Of a stretch of 64,000 nucleotides of DNA, positions 1 through 7,981 are shown in pieces. Positions within the stretch are counted from its first letter, which is position 1. The number at the start of each line of letters is the position of its first letter. The notes beneath the pieces were generated by a model. The model saw nothing but the letters and a program-made list of their open reading frames with translations. It had not been told where the DNA came from and ran no database searches. Both the position numbers and the translations under genes were made by a program. The DNA lies in assembly GCA_964584785.1 (NCBI GenBank), contig CAZPBY010000037.1, forward strand, positions 11,474 through 75,473. The letters are read 5' to 3'. Source of the stretch: JAHFTY01 sp964584785 (GTDB lineage: Bacteria; Acidobacteriota; Terriglobia; 20CM-2-55-15).

Positions 1-899
1 ATCGATCCACCGGTATCGGACCCGATCGAGAAACCCACCAGCCCTGCCGCTGTCGCCGATCCCGGTCCCGCCGACGATCCCGAAGCATCGAGCTCGGTAT
101 TCCACGGTGTCCGCGTCAAACCGCCGAACCAGCGGGCGGTCACCGCTAACGCGCCGGTCGACAGCTTCGCGACGAGGATGGCGCCGGCGGCGGTCAAACG
201 TGTGAAAACCGTGGAATCCACGTCAATGACGCGGTCGCGATACGGCGTCATGCCCCACGACGTCTTTGTGCCGCGCACGGCAAACAGGTCTTTCAATCCC
301 CACGGAATACCGTGCAGCGGACCACGATAGGTTCCCGCGGCGATCTCGTCGTCCGCGCGTCGAGCCTGGCGCAGGGCGAGATCTTCGGTGAGATTGACGA
401 CACAAAAAAGTTTGGGGTCGTATCGCTTGAGCCGCGACAAGTAGAGTCGGGTGAGTTCGGACGGTTTGATCTGACGCGTCTCGATGAGCTTCGCCAGATG
501 CGTCACGGGCAGAAACGCGAGTTCGTCGTCAGTGGCTGGCTTAGAGACTTCGACGGCTTGCCTTCTCATGGGCCGCCGCTCGTTGGGGATCGTCATTCCA
601 GGCAGGACCGGATTGAACACGAAAGCCGGCTGCGTGTTTCCCAGGTTGGCGCGCCGCAAAACATCGAAACCGGGCAGCGGACCTGCCGCGCTATTCAAAC
701 GCGCGAGAATCGCGTCCTGCTCCTCTCGAGTGAACGATACTCCGGCGATCGTTTGCGCGGCTTCCAGCATCTCACGCGTGATGCGAAGCGAATCCTGAGC
801 GACAGCCATCAGAGCGCCCGGCATCAGCGCGAGCCCGCTTGCGGCAGAGAAGCATTCCAGAAACCGGCGGCGATTCCAGTCGAGTTGGTGCTCATTCAT
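1..899 (-). CDS. Tat-exported amidase (amidase signature family), C-terminus beyond window
   Basis: The first 299 residues of an amidase-signature hydrolase (GatA-like fold) are visible; the gene runs off the left edge. An N-terminal NRRRFLECF segment followed by a hydrophobic stretch is a twin-arginine signal. The signature elements are present in order: the catalytic Lys in GIPWGLKD (about residue 203), a Ser-rich loop GSSAGPGSA (about 274-282) and GSDTGGS (about 293-299), which together give the Ser-cisSer-Lys triad. The family cleaves C-N amide bonds, and the export signal argues for a periplasmic amidase rather than tRNA amidotransferase. The ATG lies 61 bases from the divergent amidohydrolase start, so the two probably share a promoter region. 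The substrate cannot be told. Confidence 0.85.
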   Translation of the reverse strand, partial: MNEHQLDWNRRRFLECFSAASGLALMPGALMAVAQDSLRITREMLEAAQTIAGVSFTREEQDAILARLNSAAGPLPGFDVLRRANLGNTQPAFVFNPVLPGMTIPNERRPMRRQAVEVSKPATDDELAFLPVTHLAKLIETRQIKPSELTRLYLSRLKRYDPKLFCVVNLTEDLALRQARRADDEIAAGTYRGPLHGIPWGLKDLFAVRGTKTSWGMTPYRDRVIDVDSTVFTRLTAAGAILVAKLSTGALAVTARWFGGLTRTPWNTELDASGSSAGPGSATAAGLVGFSIGSDTGGS

Positions 900-960
900 A
901 GTCGTCGAAATTGATCGCGTATTATACTCCTGCGATTCCATCGCAAGAGGAGTGTCGCTA

Positions 961-2673
961 ATGAAGCAACGTCACAATCGTCGAGAATTCATGGGACTCA
1001 CGGGCGCCGGCATTGCCGGGTCCATTGGAATGCCATGGTCCGCCGCCGCTGCAACTCCCGAAGCGCAGGACGCCGATCTCGTCGTCTTCAACGCGAAGGT
1101 GTACACCGTCGACTCCCGCATGCCGAGAGCGGAGGCGTTCGCGGTGAAGGGCGGGCGCTTCAGCGCCCTCGGAACCACGGCGGCTATGAAGGCGCTCACC
1201 GGCAAGTCGACCAAAACGTTCGACGCGAAAAAAATGACGATCGTGCCCGGCTTCATCGACTGTCACAATCATGCGCCGGGCAATACGCTGCTCTACGAGG
1301 TGATTGTCGGCAATCCGTACGTCGTCGAGTTTGTGACGATCGCCAGCATCGTCGAAAAACTTCGACTCCGAGCCGCCGAGACGCCCGCAGGCACGTGGGT
1401 CGAGGGTTATTTCTTCGACGACACCAAGGTCAAAGACGACCGCCTGCTCAACGTTCATGATCTCGATCAGGTTTCGAAGGATCATCCGGTTGTGGTTCGC
1501 CATCGCGGCGGTCATACCTCCTTCTACAACAGCAAAGCTTTGGAACTGGCCGGCATCAACAAGAACACACGCGATCCGGAAGGTGGAACTTACGACCGCG
1601 ATGCGAACGGTGAACTCAACGGCCGTGTGACCGATCGTGCGCGGAACGCAATCGATCGCGTTGGGAAGCGCCGGACCTACACACCGGAAGAAACGCTGCA
1701 GCGCAACCGCGATGGTCTGGCTTATATCTCGAAGCAATTTGTGCGGTACGGTGTGACCAGCGTGCATCACGAGGGCGGCGATCTGTTCGCACTTCAACAG
1801 GTCCGCGCCAGCGGCAACCTCTTGCACCGTGTGAGCTATGAAGCGACGGGCAACGTCCTCGAATCGATGATCACGAGCGGCATTTCTACGGGCTTCGGCG
1901 ACGAATGGATCCGGTTCGGCGCAACCTCCGAGCACACGGTCGACGGATCCTTCTCCGAGCGCACGATGGCGCTCAGCAAACCCTACGTCGGGATCGATCC
2001 GCCATATCAGGGGAACATAACCGAGTCCCAGGACACCCTCAACGCCTGGGCGGAGCGCGTACATCGCGCCGGCATCCAAATCAACTGCCATGCGAACGGC
2101 GACGTCGCGATCGACATGGTGCTGACGGCCGTAGAGCGCGCACAGCGCATTTTCCCTCGAACCGACGCGCGTCCCAAGATCACTCATTGCACGCTGATCA
2201 ACGACGATCTCGTCAAACGGATTAAGGCACTGGGCGTGGTCCCTGCGATGTTCACATCGTATGCCTACTACAACACCGACAAGTTCCACTTCTACGGCGA
2301 AGACCTCATGAAGCGGTCGATGGCCTATCGCACCTTCCTCGACGCCGGTGTTTACGCGGCAGCCGGCTCGGACTTCAGTCCGGGTCCGTTCGATCCGCGG
2401 ATGGCGATTCAGGGAATGGTCACTCGAACCGGTTGGAATGGCGAAACCTGGGGAGCGAATCAACGAATAACCGTGGAGGAAGCGCTGCGGGTCAACACCA
2501 TCAACGGCGCCTACAACTCGCACGAGGAAGCGATTAAGGGTTCCATCACGCCCGGCAAACTCGCCGACTTCGTCGTACTGTCGGACGATCTTCATACGAT
2601 CGCCAAAGAAAAAATCAAGGATATCCAGGTCGTCAGAACTGTCGTGGGAGGCGCCACGGTTTACGAGTCATAG
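961..2673 (+). CDS. Tat-exported amidohydrolase (amidohydrolase-3 / YtcJ-like)
   Basis: A metal-dependent amidohydrolase of the YtcJ type, about 570 residues. It starts with a Tat signal (NRREFMGLTG). The metal-binding HxH is in DCHNHAPG (about residues 102-104 counted from the ATG). Later metal or active-site positions are NCHANGD, KITHCT and AAGSDF. The C-terminal beta-sandwich return (GKLADFVVL) is intact, so the protein is complete. I chose ATG 961 over the GTG at 952 because the ribosome-binding site AAGAGGAG (945-952) overlaps that GTG and sits 8 bases before the ATG. It is divergent from the amidase, so both may act on exported amide or imide compounds. The substrate is unknown. Confidence 0.88.
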   Translation: MKQRHNRREFMGLTGAGIAGSIGMPWSAAAATPEAQDADLVVFNAKVYTVDSRMPRAEAFAVKGGRFSALGTTAAMKALTGKSTKTFDAKKMTIVPGFIDCHNHAPGNTLLYEVIVGNPYVVEFVTIASIVEKLRLRAAETPAGTWVEGYFFDDTKVKDDRLLNVHDLDQVSKDHPVVVRHRGGHTSFYNSKALELAGINKNTRDPEGGTYDRDANGELNGRVTDRARNAIDRVGKRRTYTPEETLQRNRDGLAYISKQFVRYGVTSVHHEGGDLFALQQVRASGNLLHRVSYEATGNVLESMITSGISTGFGDEWIRFGATSEHTVDGSFSERTMALSKPYVGIDPPYQGNITESQDTLNAWAERVHRAGIQINCHANGDVAIDMVLTAVERAQRIFPRTDARPKITHCTLINDDLVKRIKALGVVPAMFTSYAYYNTDKFHFYGEDLMKRSMAYRTFLDAGVYAAAGSDFSPGPFDPRMAIQGMVTRTGWNGETWGANQRITVEEALRVNTINGAYNSHEEAIKGSITPGKLADFVVLSDDLHTIAKEKIKDIQVVRTVVGGATVYES

Positions 2674-2705
2674 CGGGAGTCTCGATGACAGAACGGTAGC
2701 GGCTT

Positions 2706-3431
2706 CTAATTCACACGAACGACGAAGGGACTGAGGTCTTGCTTTTTGAGCTGGGATGCCAGTTTTTCCGCGGACATCAGGTCGGACTCGTTTCCAATCC
2801 GGACGCGATAGATTGTGGCCTGGTTCACGGTAACGGCTTGCACGGAAACATCGTGGAATTTTCGGGCGAGCCGTTTCCGGAGATCCTCCGCGCCTTGCGG
2901 ATTGGAAAACGCTCCTACCTGGACCGCGTAAACCGGCTGAGGCGACGCAGTCGACGGACTTGCGGGAGTTCTTGCCCTGTCGCCTTCTTTCACAATGGTG
3001 AGTTTAACCGGCGCTACTCCACCTCGAACGATATCGATCTTCTGAGCGGCCTTGAATGAAAGATCGATGACGCGGCCGTCAACGAACGGCCCGCGATCGT
3101 TGATACGAACCTCCACGCTTTGCGAATTCTTCTTGTTCGTCACGCGGACGACGGTGTTGAAAGGCAGCGTCCGGTGGGCAGCTGTCATGTCGTTATACGA
3201 ATCGAAGATCTCACCGCTGGCTGTCCGGCGCCCATGGTACGGCTCCGCGTAGTACGACGCTAACCCCTCGAGTTCGGATTTCGGGGCTGGAGTGTCGGCC
3301 TTATTCGGAGGAGCAGGAACGGCGGGCGTGTTCGGTGGCGTGGATACCGGGGTTGGAACCGATGCGCGTGTGTTGTGGCCACACGCTGAAAACATCATCG
3401 CGACTGTAATCAAAACGGCAAATCGACGCAC
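2706..3431 (-). CDS. RlpA-family lipoprotein with DPBB and SPOR domains
   Basis: A septal-ring lytic transglycosylase-like lipoprotein. A short signal ends in a lipobox (MFSAC), then comes a Pro-rich linker. The double-psi beta-barrel domain (GLASYYAEPYHGRRTASGE to NDRGPFVDGRVIDLS) follows, and the C-terminal SPOR domain begins near VYAVQVGAFSN. RlpA cleaves denuded glycan strands, and SPOR targets it to the septum. The frame is open further upstream, but the GTG at 3431 places the signal peptide right at the start and avoids overlap with the divergent gene at 3454. The activity of non-pseudomonad RlpA proteins varies, so catalysis is inferred. Confidence 0.85.
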   Translation of the reverse strand: MRRFAVLITVAMMFSACGHNTRASVPTPVSTPPNTPAVPAPPNKADTPAPKSELEGLASYYAEPYHGRRTASGEIFDSYNDMTAAHRTLPFNTVVRVTNKKNSQSVEVRINDRGPFVDGRVIDLSFKAAQKIDIVRGGVAPVKLTIVKEGDRARTPASPSTASPQPVYAVQVGAFSNPQGAEDLRKRLARKFHDVSVQAVTVNQATIYRVRIGNESDLMSAEKLASQLKKQDLSPFVVRVN

Positions 3432-3453
3432 GCGACTGTAATAACATACAGTC

Positions 3454-4053
3454 GTGCTGACCACAATAGTTAGCCTAGGCGTGAGGTTCTTTGCCCAATC
3501 CATTGTGATCCTTTACCCTGGCGTGTTTGTCTTTTGGTTTGTTTTTCATACGAGAATCGAACGCTGGCGTCAGCTGGGAAAGCGGGCATATTTCTATGCC
3601 GTGCTCGGCTGGCCCATAGCCGGTTTGGGTCTTCTTCTGTATCGGACAACGATCTTTCAGATTCGCTGGGCCAGGCCATGGTGGATGGTCGCGATTGGAG
3701 TTCTTGCCCTCCTCGCGGCCGTTCGAATCGGCACCCTCGCGTCCCGGATTATTTCACAGCGGACACTGGTGGGTCTGGTTGAACTCGAACCGCAGCGGAA
3801 CCCCCAAATCATGCTTCGCAACGGAATCTACTCCAAGTCCCGCAATCCGATTTATTTCGCGCACTGGCTGGTGATTCTTGCAGCGGCCGCGCTCAGCGGT
3901 TATGCGGCGAACTGGGCATTCCTCGCATTGGATTCGTTGCTGCTGGCGATTTTGATTCGTGTCGAAGAGAACGAACTGGTTGTGCGATATGGACCCGAGT
4001 TTCGCGACTACATGCGCAGCGTGCCGCGGTTTGTGCCGAGATGGCCGTGGTAG
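3454..4053 (+). CDS. Isoprenylcysteine carboxyl methyltransferase-like membrane protein
   Basis: An integral membrane protein of about 199 residues with four to five hydrophobic segments. Its C-terminal half carries the ICMT/phospholipid methyltransferase signature: G-[IV]-Y-xx-xRNPIY, followed by EEN/E and YGPEFRDYMRSVPRFVP. This fold binds S-adenosylmethionine at the membrane face and methylates a lipid or prenyl-linked substrate. The bacterial substrate is unknown. It starts at a GTG 23 bases from the divergent rlpA start; a second in-frame GTG lies at 3481. It is followed 15 bases later by another membrane gene, which suggests co-transcription. A second member of the family is at 51118-51699. 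Confidence 0.75.
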   Translation: MLTTIVSLGVRFFAQSIVILYPGVFVFWFVFHTRIERWRQLGKRAYFYAVLGWPIAGLGLLLYRTTIFQIRWARPWWMVAIGVLALLAAVRIGTLASRIISQRTLVGLVELEPQRNPQIMLRNGIYSKSRNPIYFAHWLVILAAAALSGYAANWAFLALDSLLLAILIRVEENELVVRYGPEFRDYMRSVPRFVPRWPW

Positions 4054-4068
4054 AATCGACAATCTTTT

Positions 4069-4539
4069 ATGGTCCTCGGCTTACTGACGGCATCTCTCCT
4101 TTCCATCATTTGTTTCATAGCAACCGTGGTGATGGGCTTCACCATGGACGCGCGGCTCGGAATTCCGCAGCACATCCTCTGGGGTTTCTTCTCGACGTTT
4201 CTGGTCACGCTTTCTCAAAGCATGACGATGTTTTTCTTCATCGGTACGGGCAAACACGTGAAGGATCTCGTGGCCAATCAGCCCACCGGCAGCGAATTCA
4301 TCCGTCGTACGAAGGTTTTCAAGGCGAAGGTTTTTCCGCCGGCGCTCTGGGCAATGCTTTTCACCATGGCGACGATGATCGTGGGCGGCGGCGTTCACAC
4401 CAGGATGATTCCCCGCTGGGTTCATCTCTCGCTCGCCGCCATTGCGTTGTACTACAACGTCGTTGCCCTGTGGCGCGACGCCCGGTACATGATCGAGCAC
4501 AATATGCTGATGGCCGAACTCGAGCGCACGCTGAAGTGA
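4069..4539 (+). CDS. Conserved-looking membrane protein of unknown function
   Basis: I do not recognise this 156-residue protein. It has four predicted transmembrane segments: residues about 3-22, 33-53, 84-103 and 113-130. A basic loop (RRTKVFKAKVFPP) lies between the second and third, and there are charged ends. The Met and Phe content in the second helix (SQSMTMFFFIG) is notable. Its stop codon overlaps the GTG start of the next gene (GTGA at 4536-4539), so it is translationally coupled to the methyltransferase downstream. A role in the membrane with the neighbouring methyltransferases is possible but not shown by the sequence. Confidence 0.7.
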   Translation: MVLGLLTASLLSIICFIATVVMGFTMDARLGIPQHILWGFFSTFLVTLSQSMTMFFFIGTGKHVKDLVANQPTGSEFIRRTKVFKAKVFPPALWAMLFTMATMIVGGGVHTRMIPRWVHLSLAAIALYYNVVALWRDARYMIEHNMLMAELERTLK

Positions 4540-5273
4540 TTCCGGCAGTCGTCGACCGGTTGATCCACGCGCCGAGGGTTTCAGAGCCTCCGACCTTCAC
4601 AGCCGACGACTTCGATGCGTTCGTCGATTCGAGAGCGTTGGAATATGCCGGCAAGCTCGAGGACGCTTTCGTGGAACGGGCACTTCGGCTCGGAGTCGAA
4701 AGCGGAATGGTGCTCGACGTTGGAACCCGTGCCGGTCTGATCCCGCTCAAGATACTCTGGCAGAACGAAAACTTCTTCTCGATCGGCGTCGATTCCTCCG
4801 TCACGATGATCGAACGCGCGCGCGAAACCGCAACCGCCTGGAATCTCGGTGAACGCGCTTTCTTCCAGGTCGGAGATGCGCGCCAGATGCGGCTGAAGAC
4901 CGCCTACTTCGATCTCGTTGTCTCCGACGGCGTTCTGCATCGATTCGGCGCTCCGATCTCGGTCCTTTCCGAAATCGGCCGCGTCCTCAAACCCAGGGGG
5001 GCGCTCCTCATTCGGGATTACCGGCGGCCGAATCGTTTTAGAATATCGCGGTCGATCGAAGAAGAGACGGGGCGGCTCGGAGCGCGGATGCGATCGCAGA
5101 TCGCGGCCTCGATGCGCTCAGCGTTTACCTTGGGTGAATTGCAACGAATCGTCGACGAATCCGAGTTCAAGGGAGCAACCGTCATCGAATTCGATGAACA
5201 TCACATTGGCATCGAGCGCCCGGGAATGACAGATCCGAATTCCTGGGTCTCTGCGCGGGAGCAGTACCGGTAG
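4536..5273 (+). CDS. Class I SAM-dependent methyltransferase
   Basis: A Rossmann-fold methyltransferase of 245 residues. Motif I is MVLDVGTRAGLIPL, motif II SIGVDSS, motif III FQVGDARQMRL, and motif IV FDLVVSDGVLHRF, with the usual VLKPRGALLIRDY after it. The substrate is not identifiable. The frame is open back to 4041, but that stretch is antisense-like filler over the preceding gene. The GTG at 4536 overlaps the upstream stop, and the homologous region starts shortly after it. The stop (TAG 5271-5273) shares one base with the GTG of the flavoprotein downstream, so three genes here are tightly coupled. Confidence 0.82.
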   Translation: MIPAVVDRLIHAPRVSEPPTFTADDFDAFVDSRALEYAGKLEDAFVERALRLGVESGMVLDVGTRAGLIPLKILWQNENFFSIGVDSSVTMIERARETATAWNLGERAFFQVGDARQMRLKTAYFDLVVSDGVLHRFGAPISVLSEIGRVLKPRGALLIRDYRRPNRFRISRSIEEETGRLGARMRSQIAASMRSAFTLGELQRIVDESEFKGATVIEFDEHHIGIERPGMTDPNSWVSAREQYR

Positions 5274-6622
5274 TGGAAAAGATCGTCATCATTGGCGGCA
5301 ATGCCGCTGGACTGACCGCCGCGTCCCGGGCGAAGCGGATCGATCCGCGACTCCGCATCACGGTCCTCGAAAAAGGCCCTCACATTTCCTACAGCACTTG
5401 CGGCATTCCCTACTTCCTGGCCAGGGAGGTTTCTGCGCCGGATCTCGTTTCATACACGCCGGAGTCGTTCGAGAAGGAACGCGGAATTCACGTTCGGCAC
5501 AACACTCGAATCGACGTCATCGAACCGGGCCGCAAGCGGCTGACGGGCGTTCGCACCGACACTGGCGAGCCGGTCGAATTCACCTACGATCGCCTTTTGA
5601 TCGCGACGGGCGTCAAGCCGAAGCTTCCGGACATTCCCGGGACCGACCTGAAAAACGTCTTAACGGTGCTCAACCTTCAGGATGCTATCCGTGCCGATGA
5701 AGCCCTCGCCCCGGTGAACAAGGTGTCGATTATCGGAGCGGGATATGCCGGACTGGAACTCGCCGAATGCCTGCATCGGCGGGGCAAACAGATTCATCTG
5801 TTCGAACGCCAAACCCAGGTCCTGTCGTCTGTCGATCGTGACATGGCGCAGATTATCGAGTACGAATTGCAGCGATTCGGCGTCAAAGTAAGCGTCGGGG
5901 CGAAAGTACTGGCTCTTACGGGGCACGACGGTCGCGTCAACGGTGTGAAAGCCGCCGGCGGCATAGGCATTGAACCTTCCGAAATGGTGTTGCTCGACAC
6001 CGGCGTCGAACCACTCGTGGATCTGGCACGCGAGGCGGGCATCCAGATCGGATTGACGGGCGCCGTTTCAGTCAACAACTCCATGGAGACGAGCGTGCCG
6101 GCGATCTATGCGGCGGGAAACTGTGCGGAGTCGTATTGCATGATCCGGAAGCGGCCCGTCTCGAGCTATATCGGAACCGTTGCCGCCAAGCAGGGGCGAA
6201 TCGCCGGCGAGAACCTCGCAGCCCGCCGGACGGTGTTCCTGGGCGCCATCGGCACAACGGTCTTGAAGGTCTTCGACCTGGCCGTGGCACGCACGGGTTT
6301 GAGCGAGCGCGAGGCCCGCCAGGAAGGTATGCCGGCGGTTTCCGCTCGAATTGAAGCGCTGGACCGGGCGGCGTATTACCCGAACACTCGCAAGCTCTGG
6401 GTGAAGCTCGTCGCTGAACGGGACTCTCGAAAGCTGATCGGTGCGCAGGTGGTCGGCTATGGCGATGCCGCCCGTCGAATTGACGTTACAGCGGCGGCAA
6501 TCACGGCCGGAATGAGGGTGGACGAACTGGCCCAGCTGGATCTGGCGTACTCGCCGCCTTACGGGAATTTGTGGGACCCGTTGCTGATCGCCGGGCAGGC
6601 ATTGATGCGAAAAATGGATTAA
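5273..6622 (+). CDS. CoA-disulfide reductase-like flavoprotein (pyridine nucleotide-disulfide oxidoreductase)
   Basis: A 449-residue FAD/NAD(P)H oxidoreductase of the CoADR/NADH oxidase/persulfide reductase group. The FAD-binding GGNAAG is at residues 8-13. The single redox cysteine is Cys43 in the diagnostic SYSTCGIPY context. A second GAGYAG nucleotide motif lies near residue 155, and YAAGNCAE is the second FAD contact. The C-terminal YSPPYGNLWDPL matches the dimer-interface Tyr region of CoA-disulfide reductases. It probably maintains low-molecular-weight thiol redox using CoA. There is no C-terminal rhodanese domain, unlike the persulfide reductase branch. It overlaps the methyltransferase by one base. 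Confidence 0.88.
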   Translation: MEKIVIIGGNAAGLTAASRAKRIDPRLRITVLEKGPHISYSTCGIPYFLAREVSAPDLVSYTPESFEKERGIHVRHNTRIDVIEPGRKRLTGVRTDTGEPVEFTYDRLLIATGVKPKLPDIPGTDLKNVLTVLNLQDAIRADEALAPVNKVSIIGAGYAGLELAECLHRRGKQIHLFERQTQVLSSVDRDMAQIIEYELQRFGVKVSVGAKVLALTGHDGRVNGVKAAGGIGIEPSEMVLLDTGVEPLVDLAREAGIQIGLTGAVSVNNSMETSVPAIYAAGNCAESYCMIRKRPVSSYIGTVAAKQGRIAGENLAARRTVFLGAIGTTVLKVFDLAVARTGLSEREARQEGMPAVSARIEALDRAAYYPNTRKLWVKLVAERDSRKLIGAQVVGYGDAARRIDVTAAAITAGMRVDELAQLDLAYSPPYGNLWDPLLIAGQALMRKMD

Positions 6623-6651
6623 TTCCGGCCAAAACCCTCAATATGAGGGGG

Positions 6652-6678
6652 TTGACAATAGAGGCCCTATGTTAAAAT
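6652..6678 (+). promoter_or_regulatory. Candidate sigma-70-type promoter for the lytic transglycosylase
   Basis: TTGACA at 6652-6657 and TAAAAT at 6673-6678, with a 15-base spacer, about 35 bases before the ATG at 6714. The -35 is a perfect match; the spacer is a little short. Confidence 0.5.
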
Positions 6679-6713
6679 GACGCCCTAGTTTATCTCGGAG
6701 AGAGAAAAATAGC

Positions 6714-7853
6714 ATGAAGCACCGTCTGCCCTACCTGATCGTCATCATCCTTGCACTCGCATCACCAGCGTTTGCACAACGATTGGAGCTGCCTGTTGAG
6801 GGCCTGGAGTCTCGAGTCGATTTCTGGAAGAAGGTTTTCACCCAATACGGCAAGGACGACATTGTCATCCACGATCGCATCCGCGTGAACCTGATTTACG
6901 ACGCGGCCGACGAGTCGAACGTCAATTCGAAGTTGTCCGACGTTGAGCATGGACTGAAGGAAATCGCACGCAATCTGGAGTCGCCGGAAGCCTTGAGTCT
7001 CCCCGCGAAGCAGTTTCGTGATGCGATCATCGCGGACGGCCTTACTCCATCGGCGGCTGTCATCGATGACCTCCTCGAAAACATCCATACACAACGCGGC
7101 ATCAAAGAACGCTTTCGCGATGGCGTCATTCGTTCGGGCCGATACGTTTCGTCATTCCAGAAGATCATGGAAGGTGAAGGCGTGATCCCGGAACTGGCGC
7201 TGCTTCCTCTCGTCGAATCGTCGTTTCAAAATGCGAAATCGAAGGCTGCCGCTCTCGGTGTGTGGCAATTCACCCGAAGCACCGGCCGGCTTTATATGAG
7301 GGTCAACGGTAAGACCGATGAACGGCTGGACCCGTTGAAATCGACCCGGGCTGCAGCAAAGTTGCTGCGCGATAACTATCGCGCGCTTGGAAGCTGGCCT
7401 CTGGCGATCACGGCTTACAATCATGGCCGCGCCGGTATGCAACGGGCGAAGGACGAAGTCGGGCCGGACATCAGCCAAATCATCAATGAATATCGCGGGC
7501 CCGTTTTCGGTTATGCGTCGATGAACTTCTACACGGAGTTTCTCGCCGCGGTCGACGTCTACAATCACTATGAGGAGCATTTCGGAGCGCTGGCTCTCGA
7601 TAAGCCCGCTCCGGGAACCGTGGTGACGCCGAAGTCGACGGTCATCAAGACGGCAGCAATCCGAACGCCCTCGAGAACCCCGGCACGATCGAAGACCGCA
7701 ACCTCGCAGGTTGCCTCCAAATACAAAGTGCGAACCGGCGATACCCTATATGAAATCGCGCAACGGTTCGGAACCAGTATTCGGGAGTTGATGGATAAGA
7801 ATAACCTCACCAAGCCCGCGATTTATGTCGGGCAGATGCTTTTTGTGAAGTAA
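6714..7853 (+). CDS. Secreted lytic transglycosylase with C-terminal LysM (MltD-like)
   Basis: A 379-residue peptidoglycan hydrolase. It has a cleavable signal peptide (residues 1-21, ending SPAFAQ), an alpha-helical N-terminal region, and an SLT domain whose catalytic Glu is in LVESSF (Glu168). ALGVWQF and the AYNHGRAG motif follow. A basic Thr/Ser linker leads to one LysM repeat (YKVRTGDTLYEIAQ onward, about 336-379) for glycan binding. It cleaves MurNAc-GlcNAc bonds to form 1,6-anhydro ends during wall remodelling. A purine-rich GGAGAGAG lies upstream of the ATG. It converges on gamma-glutamyltransferase, with a repeat fragment and the assembly gap between them. Confidence 0.9.
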   Translation: MKHRLPYLIVIILALASPAFAQRLELPVEGLESRVDFWKKVFTQYGKDDIVIHDRIRVNLIYDAADESNVNSKLSDVEHGLKEIARNLESPEALSLPAKQFRDAIIADGLTPSAAVIDDLLENIHTQRGIKERFRDGVIRSGRYVSSFQKIMEGEGVIPELALLPLVESSFQNAKSKAAALGVWQFTRSTGRLYMRVNGKTDERLDPLKSTRAAAKLLRDNYRALGSWPLAITAYNHGRAGMQRAKDEVGPDISQIINEYRGPVFGYASMNFYTEFLAAVDVYNHYEEHFGALALDKPAPGTVVTPKSTVIKTAAIRTPSRTPARSKTATSQVASKYKVRTGDTLYEIAQRFGTSIRELMDKNNLTKPAIYVGQMLFVK

Positions 7854-7864
7854 GGAAACGAACC

Positions 7865-7881
7865 GTCACGAAGCCCGTCGC
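7865..7881. repeat. Partial copy of the GAAGCCCGTCGC palindromic repeat, cut by the gap
   Basis: GTCACGAAGCCCGTCGC is identical to the left arm of the element at 41508-41539 and shares its core with 11351 and 43454. The copy breaks off exactly at the run of N. It lies just after a convergent gene end, like the other copies. Confidence 0.8.
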
Positions 7882-7981
7882 NNNNNNNNNNNNNNNNNNN
7901 NNNNNNNNNNNNNNNNNNNNNNNNNNNNNNNNNNNNNNNNNNNNNNNNNNNNNNNNNNNNNNNNNNNNNNNNNNNNNNNNN
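7882..7981. other. Assembly gap (100 N)
   Basis: Exactly 100 ambiguous bases, the conventional length for a scaffold join of unknown size. It removes the end of gamma-glutamyltransferase and the rest of the repeat. The true distance here is unknown. Confidence 0.98.

Noticed and set aside
312..914. Plus-strand frame at the left edge
   Set aside because: It is antisense to the partial amidase, whose minus-strand translation has all the family motifs.
958..2595. Long antisense open frame over the amidohydrolase
   Set aside because: It mirrors the third-codon GC bias of the real gene. No recognisable domain, and the plus-strand gene is clear. The same reasoning excludes the long antisense frames at 8525-9721, 12152-13204, 22788-23846 and 33443-34348.
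4041..4535. Upstream half of the methyltransferase frame
   Set aside because: It overlaps the four-helix membrane gene in another frame and has low-complexity composition. The GTG at 4536 overlaps the upstream stop and fits the family start.
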